Assembly (NCBI GenBank): GCA_013368375.1
Contig: JAACJP010000051.1
Span: 146,103-210,102 of the forward strand
Direction: 5' to 3'
Origin: Tricholomella constricta
Taxonomy: Eukaryota > Basidiomycota > Agaricomycetes > Agaricales > Lyophyllaceae
DNA length: 64,000 nt
Shown here piece by piece: positions 12,380-21,720 of this stretch (its first letter is position 1; every line of letters begins with the position of its first letter). Below the pieces are notes generated by a model. It was not told the DNA's origin. It worked only from the letters and a program-made list of their open reading frames with translations, and made no database searches. The translations under genes and the position numbers were made by a program.

Positions 12380-13190
12380 TCGATGGCTCTAGGTGCCTCG
12401 CGAAGCTAAGGATCTTGCCGGGCACTTGCAAGGCATGAGTCGCGAGGACATGCATTCGATAATCGTAGGCAAAGATGTTTCAGGGATGTGAAACTGAGAA
12501 CGGAATGGATGGATGGATGGGACGCGTACTCCATGGCTTCAGATTTTGATCGAGGAACTCAGGTTACAGAGTCACTATCGATGCATATCGATGGCTCAAG
12601 GTGCCTCGTGAAGCTAAAGATCTCGCCGGGCACTTGCAAGTCATAAATCGCGAGGACAATTCGATGATTACAGGCAAAGATGAATTTGCAAGGCATGACT
12701 CGCGAGGACATGTGTTCGACAGTTACAGGCAAAGATGTTCCGGGGATGTGGAAATCGAGAATTTGAAGCGCCTCTATGAAGGGCCTCACCGGACAAAAAC
12801 ATTGACCTAGAGTAATCGCGACAATGTCTTTGACTTGCCAGATGTTGACCTTGATGTTTTCCCACGCCTCATTTAGTCTGGGAAAAATTGGACCGGCGTT
12901 TGCCGTGATCCCGAGGGCGGTCACGTGGCTAGACGCGCCTGCGCGTAAGACTCCTCGCTCCTCCCTGCGGCATGCCCTGTAGCTCCGTTGGTACATGACA
13001 AAAAATTCGTCGCTGTGCAGCACCTCTCCTAGGATCCGGAGGGCACAGGCTTGGCTTGAAAGCATCTGAAATAGATTTTGTTCCAAGTGCTGCGCAGGAA
13101 AACAGCCCAGGCACACCTGCAACCTCCCAAAGGCATGTCCAGAAAGCAAATGTACTGTAATGGGAGCCTACAGGAATTCAGGGACCTAAA
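12380..13190 (-). repeat. Dispersed repeat family, copy 1
   Basis: The left part has two direct copies (about 12380-12480 and 12590-12740) of a segment with GCTAAGGATCTTGCCGGGCA and CATGAGTCGCGAGGACATG. It is followed by GGGCCTCACCGGACAAAAAC at 12780-12800, CAAAGACATTGTCGCGATTA on the minus strand, and a 320 bp minus-strand part (12870-13190) similar to 15215-15545. The CACCGGACAAAA module also occurs near 15690 and 37620. No coding capacity found. Confidence 0.6.
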
Positions 13191-13429
13191 TTGCTGGGCA
13201 CGCACTAGCACGCGCCCCGAGCTGATTTACCAGGCTGTTGGCCCAGCTCGTGGCCTGTAAATTCAGCTGTAAATTGGCCTGATTTACGGCCTCTGCGCGA
13301 ACTGCTTCAGAGGGGGGTGGGGGCAGAGGGAGCGGAGTCTGGGAGGGGCGGAGACTGGAGAGATCATAGCCACGGACGATGGATAATGGGTACCGGAAGG
13401 TCCGCCGAAGCGGGCCCCCCAAAATATAT

Positions 13430-14085
13430 TTGGCTGGCGAGGAGCGAAATGGCTACTACACAAAAGGAGGGATGATGCAGAAAAGACAAAAGAAGGGCTA
13501 GCGGTGGGAGGGCGAGCAAAAAGACGAGAGAATATAGTCTACGAGCTAATATAATAAACTGATTAGAATAGAAAGAAAAGGCGGCGAAGCCGGGAAGCGT
13601 ACGATTTAAAGGTTTGACGAAGTCAAACTAAAATCGATGAGGGTGAGTGCGAAGCACGATGCGGCGGAGCCAAGGGGAGCTTACCGGATGACCAGTGATG
13701 AACAGAAGATAATTAGACAGGAAGAACAGAGTAACCTGTTATCACTGGAAATCTGGAAGAATAGGTGAGCTGGAGTGCAGCTGGCAGAAGGGCACGAAGT
13801 GCATACCTGGGCTGGGACGTCGAAGACTAAGGAAGGAAGAGGCGAAGCCTCCCAGCCCAGGGTTTTATAGGAGCAGACCCAATCCTCCTGGAAAACTTCC
13901 TCGTACACCGCATCTGCTAAATGATAGCGCAGTGCGGAGGTTCAAAGAGGAGCGAGACTGAATGTGGGCGGAAGTTTGAACTCAGCGCGCGTGATGAAGT
14001 GATCCGCCCCGAGGGCGAGGCGCTGAGACACATTGATATGCACCCTCTTTGGCTGGTCACCGATCCGACGTTCCGACCACAGTAA
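13430..14085 (-). other. Possible solo LTR or promoter-bearing remnant
   Basis: Read on the minus strand this segment has a good TATA box (CTATAAAACC at about 13863-13872). It could be bounded by TG near 14081 and CA near 13431, followed by AATATATTTTGGGG. That is the layout of an LTR, but no second copy or target duplication is visible, so the call is tentative. Confidence 0.25.
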
Positions 14086-15214
14086 ACCGCCCAAAGACGC
14101 ACACAACAACATCGACCGACTCGCCAACCAACTCGCCGACCAACTCCCGACCAAATGTGACCTACTCAATTCGGCCGACCTCGCTCTCGGGCGCCGGAGA
14201 TCGGAGTAACCGTGTAGTCACCAAACGACTACGCACGTTCGTCTGTCAAACATCAAACACCCGACTTGGCGCCTTACCCATGATGCATTTATTGACAATG
14301 CCACTTCGTCTCCTATTCACGGCACAGATCCGACTAACTCACGGAGTCCCGTAATCACCGACTGCCCTGATCACGTATCCGATCCGGCACTGGTATCTGA
14401 TCAATAACGCGCCACACTCGACTTGTCCTCAGAAACGCGCCGCGCAGTACCAGACTTGGCCACAACCTAACGTGAAACGCCTGCATGGTTGCACTAAGAG
14501 TCGGTGATCTGACTTTACCATATAAACAATCCCATGTAGTACCTACCATCCCCCAGTGAATTATAGCCCGTACTTTCCCTCATAGTCAGAGTTAACAGTT
14601 CAAAAACCATTGTCTCTGTCGACTCTGAACCATCCTCGTCGTATAAACTCATCGCAAACCGCTGCAACTGTCGCCACCGTCGTAAAACTCGTAACCGCCA
14701 TATCTGTCTGCTCGTACTCGTCGCCCGAACCTGTGAGTTCTCCGTATTAACATCGTTCGTCTCGTTGTCGTGCCACGACACAAGCAGTCGCGTCGCTGAC
14801 CCGTTCCAGCTGGGAACGATCGCATCCTATCGCGCTTGTCGCATCGCCGTCGGTTCGACTAATTACGAGTCGGATCGTCTTTACCTTCGTCCAAACCATC
14901 CTTTCAGCCCTGCACACTTGAGTGTTTGGGAACTTTTAACACTTCTCGCCCCCTATAGTTGTTAGTTGTTTTGTTGTTGTGTACAGCACCTACAGGCCTT
15001 CTAGCTCTATCAACGTGGAAGGGTCTGGACGCGGGCGCAGAGGCCTGCAAAATTACTCCCTACCCCTGGAACCCGTAGTTACGACGATAAATCAGTCAGA
15101 GCTAAGTACTTATGGGCACTTAGCCCCCTTATTTCAGAGCTTAATGACCACTTCTGGCTCTATATAGCAGTCAATAGCAGGACTATAGGCTCTCATTACA
15201 GTACATTTGCCTCC
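14086..15214. other. Intergenic, no gene supported
   Basis: Contains short CCAACTCGCCGACCAACTC-type repeats near 14110-14155, then unique-looking sequence. Nothing coding could be supported. Confidence 0.3.
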
Positions 15215-15545
15215 TGGACATGCCTTTGGGAGGTTGCAAGTGTGCTGGGCTGTTTTTCTGCTCACATGTGCATTCTAAGGATTGGTTAACTGTCTTCATT
15301 TATGGTAGAGGAGCACCCCTTGCAGAACAAAATCCATTTCAGATGCTTTCAAGCCAGGTATATCCCCTCTTAGGTATTCTCAGGGAGGTGCCGCGCAGCG
15401 ACGATTCTTTTTTGGTACACCAACAGAGCTACAGGGCGCAGGAGGGAGGGAGGCGAGCGCCGTCGCGCAGACGCGCTTGGTCACGTGACCAGTGATCGCC
15501 GTCGGATCACGGCAGGTGCCGGCGCCGTTTTTCCCATAGGCCAAA
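15215..15545 (+). repeat. Dispersed repeat family, copy 2
   Basis: Inverted relative to 12870-13190 and clearly homologous: shared runs include GGGAGGTTGCAAG, TTTCAGATGCTTTCAAGCCA, CAGCGACGA and CGGATCACGGCA. Similarity is imperfect (about three quarters identical by eye). It ends directly beside the long palindrome. Confidence 0.65.
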
Positions 15546-15568
15546 CGGCCGTAAATTCCGCACACTAA

Positions 15569-15825
15569 GTCATCAAATCAAAGTTCTCAATGTCTAGTTC
15601 AAGTTTGAAGGCGTTGTTGTACAAGTTATGCAAGCCAAATACAACATTCAAGCCTATTCAAAGTCTGATTTCTTTTTGTCCGGTGAGGCGCTTCAAACGC
15701 CTCACCGGACAAAAAGAAATCAGACTTAGAAAAGGGTTAAATGATGTATTTGGCTTGCATAACTTGTACCAACAACGCCTTCAAACTTGAACTAGACATT
15801 GATCATGAGAATTTTGATTTGATGT
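15569..15825. repeat. Long inverted repeat (palindrome, fold-back element)
   Basis: Arms of about 120 bp flank a short spacer. The inner 30 bp arms around CTTCAAA (TTTTTGTCCGGTGAGGCG and its complement) are perfect. The outer parts (TTCAAGTTTGAAGGCGTTGT, AAGTTATGCAAGCCAAATAC) match with a few indels. The centre carries the CCGGTGAGGC module of the dispersed repeat family. The structure fits a fold-back or MITE-like element. Confidence 0.8.
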
Positions 15826-15959
15826 TCTTTCACTTCGTCAACATGCCTTTGAAACTTGGGTCTGAAAGTCAGTGGTACTTTTGCCGCTCACTCGCTCATG
15901 CATCAATCTCTCACACCTCATATTTGTTGACCTTCAAAGCTTCAAGCTTCAAAGCTTCA

Positions 15960-16830
15960 ACTATGGTGGGCTAGGCTGGGGCTGGGACCGGGCTCCGCGT
16001 CCGTTCCGGTTGGCGCTCATCGCCACCGTGCTCGCGCTCACTCCCCACGGCGGTTTACAGCTGCATCCACGCCTCGATGTGCCCTCGTGCTCTGCATACT
16101 CCGCACGGGGCTGTGCTCGAACTCTGTTGACCTCCTCCCGGCGGCGCCGCGGCACTCGGCAGCGCGAAGAAAGCAGCAAATACCACCCATCGCACCCGAC
16201 ACAGCGACACGACGACACACACACACACGACGGCGCGATGGCGGCCAACCCAACCCAACACCACCACACCACACAGCGCGGACACGACGACACGACCACC
16301 CACACAGCGCACCCGACACGACGACACGACGGCGGCGACTTGGGGGGGCAGCTCGCAGAACCCACCAGCGCCCCCCACCCCTCCCCCGATGCATCATGGA
16401 CGACGACGACACCACGATGACATCAAACCCCACACACAGCATGAATAGGCTGTGGTACATGCATGCGCAGGGCTCGCCGCGACGGTTGGGACTTGGATGT
16501 GGCTGGCGGGCTTTTAGTCATGCTCTCGCTGCGCTGTTGGTGCATGTACTTCCTGTCCTGCTGCATTGTCTCACCTGCTCTATATTCTAGCTCGGAGCTC
16601 ATTGGATCTGCTGTGGAATCGGGACCGATGCCAGCTGTGCTCTGCATACACGGCACGGGGCTGTGCTTGAGATCTATCGACCTCCTCCCAGCGGCGCCGA
16701 GGTACTCACTCACACCAGTACCAGCACACCACACAACAAGCACACGTGCCCCGACCGACACATTGATACGCCGCCGTCGGCGGTGGGCAACCGTCTACAG
16801 CGGTCTCCGATCAGGATGATTGGGACTTGA
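15960..16830. repeat. Diverged direct duplication and CACACGACGACA-rich low complexity
   Basis: A segment of about 80 bp (CTCTGCATAC...GGCACGGGGCTGTGCT, GACCTCCTCCC, GCGGCGCCG) occurs at 16088 and again at 16642 in direct orientation. Between them lies a low-complexity ACACGACGACAC stretch. Open frames here are compositional. Confidence 0.55.
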
Positions 16831-16984
16831 TGTGTGGCAGGGCGCTCGGGCGCTCTTTCCTACCTCCCTCTCGTGAAGACCTCACCCTCCGACCATCTCG
16901 CTGTAACTTTGGGTTCTAGTGGGTCTGAAAAGAGTGGTAAGTGTTCTTCCCCTTTTTGTTTCTTCTCTCTTCTACAGATGCTGA

Positions 16985-17696
16985 TGGATACCATTAATTT
17001 TTGACGGGTTCCCGACCCTGTGCGACACCTGCTTCGGACCTTCATGCATCGTGCGATCGATTTTGAGATCAGGCTTTCGTACCATGAGCGCATCCTGAAG
17101 ACGCTCCCAGAGGCTATGCAAGCGCCTGATGCACACACCATTCCCGAGCAGCCGCCCTGGCCTAGTTTCAAATAAGATGATCCAGGTCCGTCTACACACA
17201 TGTGCACGACTTCTCCTACCCACTCACGTACCTACAGTAAACCCACACCACTACACGGCCCAGTCTGTGCACAACCTCTTCCGAGGACGCGCCAACGCCG
17301 AAGACATCATTGCACCTCCACAGCCTCGAAACAACACTCGAGGGTGCAGAGGACGCAGACATCGCCCTGCTCCGTCAACCTCAACGCCACCGTGCGCTCC
17401 ATTGCGCTGCAGTCCCTTCTGCACACTGGCTCGCGCCCTTTCTCGTACGTGTTCAATGCCATCGAGCGCTACCTGTCCCTCCTCCGCTCCATCACCTCCG
17501 CCGAGGCCAAAGCAGGGATCCTGAGCGCCGCAGCCGCATTCTGGAAGGGCAATTGCCAGATGGTGGGCATCGTGTTCGTTAAGCTGATGCAGTACCAGAT
17601 CGTGGACCCGATGTACGTCGTGGTGTGGACGTTTGCGAACCACGCACCGGTACCCAGCATGCATGGAGCTTCCACGTCAGGAGCAGGGACAACATA
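16985..17696 (+). pseudogene. CBP80: CBP80 (nuclear cap-binding subunit 1) pseudogene, C-terminal part
   Basis: Frame-shifted segments match consecutive parts of CBP80: AIDFEIRLSYHERILKTLPE at 17054-17113, then a stop (FK*) where the family has an aromatic residue. An intron-like gap follows, then QSVHNLFRGRANAEDIIA at 17262-17315, ETTLEGAEDADIALLRQ in a second frame, and TVRSIALQSLLHTGSR plus FWKGNCQMVGIVFVKLMQYQ in a third, ending at WTFANH near 17641. CBP80 binds the mRNA 5' cap together with CBP20 in the nucleus. With one stop and two frameshifts this copy cannot make the protein. It begins roughly where the minus-strand fragment at 29.95-30.36 kb ends. Confidence 0.8.
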
Positions 17697-17741
17697 ATGG
17701 ATTGAGGAGCGTGTAGACTATATTGTTTTGAAATATGAAAG

Positions 17742-20700
17742 CTAGTTTGCCCAATACCTTGTGCGTAAATTGTAATGGCTGCGCACTTCTCTATATCGCA
17801 CTGCCCTTGCAACATCTGCACGGCGGATGGTATCATGGACACCAACACTCAATGGCAAGTTCCCAAGGGGTCCACCACCACCTCCACCACCTCCACTGCC
17901 TCTACCTCCCAGATTGTGTTGCACTGGCTGCTGAGTCCCCCTGTGAGTCTGACGAGCTGAATTACTGGCTGTGTTTTGTGTGTTCAAAGGTCTAGTAGCA
18001 GATCCACCTGCATTCCATGAGGACTGCCTAGGCATGATTGTTCCATGTAAATCGCTGCTGCGAAACAGCCTGCAAAAATTCAGGTCAGAGAAGGCACCAA
18101 AATCAAGAGGAGCGCACCATATGCAATTTTCCTCGGTTTGGATATAAAAACCCCACCGGGTGTAAGAAAAGTTGAATTCATCTTCACGGCATCGTTTCTT
18201 ATATTGCATGCATATAGACATGCCAAGGTCTTGATCTTCGTGCTGCTGGCTCATATAGTCAGTGCACACAAAAAGATTACTGCCTGTTGAGCCCAGTCGG
18301 TTCAAGGCTTTTGCCCCATCTCCAGAATGTTGCCCAAGAGTACTGGTAAGAGGAGGATACATTCCACGTGCAAGCGCAACCAGAGTATCAGCTGCCTGCA
18401 TAAGATTTCAGTCACTCTTCACAGCTACATGTGAAATTGTACTTGCTCGAGCATGCTCAAATAGCTGCTTGATCTCTCCTTCGGTAGTGCCCTCCATTCC
18501 TGCATATAAAGTATAAGCATCTCCTGGACGCCCTCCTTGAGGGATGCGAGATCCAATTGCACGCATGTGGCCATATTTCCAAGACTCGAAGGTTCGACCA
18601 CGCTTCAATGGCCGAAACTTGGATGCATTCTGATGGTGCTGCATCAAGTGACCCAAGGTTGGGTGGGTTGCAGCGCGGAATTGAACAGCACCAATCTGAT
18701 CCAAGTTTAAGATACAACTTTGGCAAAAATTGAAAGTCACTCACCATTTCACTCATGTTGTCTGCATTTAAAAATACTGTAACATCACGTCCACAAGCCT
18801 CGAAAACTTCTTTGCGGTGGGAAATGATTTTGAGCTCAAGTTCTTGTGGAGTTACGAAATTTTCTTTCGCAAGATGTTTTTTCCCTTTCTGTTTGCTTAT
18901 TTTAGTAGATTATAAAGTTATAAAGCTAACACATACAATTGACAAAAGGCGATCACCCTCAGGTGCACACGTTAGAGCGCTTCCGGCCAGATGTGCCACA
19001 TCGCGCTTGTAGGCAAGATGCACTGTAACACAGCGCTGGTCAAGGGGTTTCGAAGCACACAAGTTACAAAAAGTCTTGAAGTTAGAGCCCAACAGATCTG
19101 TGTCAAGCATAGGAGAGTCAACATCCATCTCATCTGTTAGTTGTGCAACAGAGGTGGATGGTGATGGCTGGCGTGAGGATTGGGGAGTCCCATGAGCTGA
19201 GGAGCCAAAAGAAGAGGCAGGACTAGATCTTCGGAGAGATGGGCCAGGAACATTCAAGTTTAGAGCAGTACTTTTAGTATTTTTGTGGGCTGCTTTTTTA
19301 CTGCGCTGAGGTTTGTGAGAAGCTGTCGATCCAGTACGAGGATGAAAAGAACGATTTTTGACTTCCTTGTTATGCTTCCGAAGCAGGTTTGTCTCTTGCA
19401 AGATAAGTGCCAGCCTAGAGTGCATAGTACCTGGATGTGCTACTTGATATTTCACAACATCCAGGCCTCGTAAATCCCTATGAATGAGCACGAGGTCCCA
19501 GTTACAAGGCTGCAAAAGAATATCAGTCTTATATCTGGTCAAAAAGCTGCCAAAGGTACATACATAGATATTTGAGCGCAGTAAAGTGGGCTTCAACCAT
19601 GCTTCCCATGCTTCTTCAAAGTTTGTCAAATTTACAAGAAAAAAGACAGCAGAGGGATTTGATGCCGAGGGAATAATGCACCCCTGTGCACTCAAAGCTC
19701 GAACAAAGGTATCGATGTCGTATTCAGTGTGTTTGTGTTCTGAATGGCAAATCTGTTCAAATTTCATGTCAAATTTGACTAGTCAGGGATAGTAAAATTT
19801 ATTTACCTGACCTGGTTCAGCAGTTTTCTCAAATACAGCAGCTGGAGTCCAAGCATCAAGAACCTCTCCAAAAGACTCTTTCCACGAGTGAAAGCGGAAA
19901 CTCCTAGCTATATACGGAGCAGACATCTCAAGACGAGTATCCAGAGAGCAGATCAAACCCAGTATGTCAGCTAGCCCAGATGATTGAACAGCAATAGTCC
20001 AAGAATGAGACTTGAAAACAGTCGCCGAGACTGCACGCATTTGCCGCAGAGCATCAATAACATGAAGAGAAGAATCTGTCCACTAGAATAGTATTTATTG
20101 TACCAGAATACTTGTTCAATTGATAAGACTCACCTGAGAAGAATCTGTGCCCAAATGAAAGAATGACTTTAAATCTTCAACCCATCCAGTGCACACAGTA
20201 AGCTGCGCATGGTCTTCTCTGATAGATTTATTCCATTCTGCGTGATTTCGAGCTGTAAGTGCTGGTGGTCCTTGAGCATCACTGTGGGGACTAGGAGGTT
20301 TCTCTTCATCTTCTGATTCGATATCCGGAAGTAACATATTGTTTTTCGATGGAACCTGAGCAGATTTCAGTTGTGATGGCATTTCAATATCATATAATGA
20401 CTTACAATGTCCCAATGCTCTTCTTGCGCCATCTCCAGACACTCGAGTGCAGCCTCAGATTTACCACAACTCTGCAGCCAAAGAACATGGATGAGAAGGA
20501 GTGCTGCCCCACTAACAGGCAGTTCAACACCACAGCTCTTCTTTGCCCACCTGGGCAGCAGGTCAGCCTGTCCACTAGTCAGAAAGAATCAATTAGTAAA
20601 GGAGAGAACATACCCATTCCTGTGTAAACAATTCCTTGTGAAGAGCCATCACAAGATTGTGAAAGCTTTTAGAGAACTGTCTAGGAAAGTTCATCTCCTT

Positions 20701-20999
20701 GTGAATCCATTCTAAAAAAGTAGAGCTAAAGAGAGAGTGATCCATGTATTGAGCATTAACTGGCAGTAGAACTGGTGGAAATGGCCTGAGATCCATGATC
20801 TGCCCTCATCAGAACAGATCAGATAATGGTGGCAGGTTCATATGGAATAATAACACACCTTTGAAGTGTAACTTGTGTATTTGAAGATGCTAGGAAGATG
20901 GGGACCACCAATACAATGGAGTTGGAGTTGGAGTTGGACTGGGATTGGAAGAATTTCACGCCGTGAAGGTTGCTCTCTGATCACATGATGATCCCAAAA
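17742..20999 (-). CDS. Mushroom-specific protein with a 2OG-Fe(II) dioxygenase-like C-terminal core
   Basis: Minus-strand exons include 20614-20799, 20406-20567, 20134-20355, 19812-20082, 18938-19778, about 18745-18889, 18443-18695, 18118-18391 and 17742-18069, joined by introns of about 50 bp; an in-frame exon ending at 20859 lies upstream. The long middle has no familiar domain except a Cys/His cluster (CNLCASKPLDQRCVTVHLAY). The C-terminal part carries QHEDQD, an HxD pair, and after an intron CIWLFRSSDLHGTIMP with a distal His. This is the arrangement of the TET/JBP-like 2OG superfamily seen in mushrooms, but the Arg ligand is not assigned. A Gly/Asn/Ser-rich tail follows. The 5' end is unresolved: an ATG at 21009 is out of frame by one base in a T6 run, so the gene may be broken or start elsewhere. 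Confidence 0.55.
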
Positions 21000-21490
21000 A
21001 ATAAATCATTTACTGGTCTATACACGTAGGATATTTGTTGCAACTCCAAGCGCGTCAATCCAAAGCAGTCGACGTGATGGCATATCACCGGCCATGAAAG
21101 TAGGTAAAGTTGCAAGCTGGGTGTCAAGAAAATTAAGCTGCTCTGCGGAGAATGGGCATCTCGGACAAGATACATCAACATGTGACAAATGGTCGGGGTG
21201 ATTAGTGAGGAAGGGATTTGACGGATCACCATCATCAGCATTATTTTCATCGTGGTGGGCTCTTGTAGCATCATCCATGCTATCCCAGTCTATCCCAAAT
21301 CCAGCAAAATCTTCATCATCAATGGATTCGTCAATTTGCACACCTCGGTGGCCGTTTTCAACCATTCCATAGAGGAACATGTCGTGAGGAGACTGGTGAG
21401 AATCATTTCTGCGTGAAAGTGTATGGTGATTCCATGTCTCAGCCCACACCTGAGCATCATGATTGATTGAGTCAAGGAAGAGGTGATGAA

Positions 21491-21501
21491 GGAGCCAGAT
21501 G
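21491..21501. repeat. LINE target-site duplication, left copy
   Basis: GGAGCCAGATG, identical to 28298-28308. On the minus strand it encodes part of the integrase HIWLL motif. Confidence 0.9.
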
Positions 21502-21634
21502 GACCGCTCCTTGTTCCCGTACCACCACCTGTAGACCGTGGGAAAGTTCGAGTCCTCTGCACTCGGATTTCCTGCGTCACAGTATTGCGCGAACATAGGA
21601 GTAGAATATCCTATCATTACTCTGCTTTCTATAT

Positions 21635-21650
21635 AAAAACCTTCTCCAAG
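21635..21650 (+). promoter_or_regulatory. TATA-like element in the LINE 5' UTR
   Basis: CTATATAAAAACC lies about 130 bp inside the element and 80 bp before ORF1. A B-box-like AGTTCGAGTCC is at 21547-21557. Either could belong to an internal promoter; inference only. Confidence 0.3.
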
Positions 21651-21720
21651 ACTACCCCGAAACCTCAGATACTAAGACCAACCAATTTAAACAATAATTA
21701 GCACAGATAATCGAACAGAC

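Noticed and set aside
21018..21617. 199 aa minus-strand ORF taken as one protein start
   Set aside because: Its first 39 codons lie in the LINE 5' UTR; the real coding part continues from the integrase exon on the other side of the LINE.
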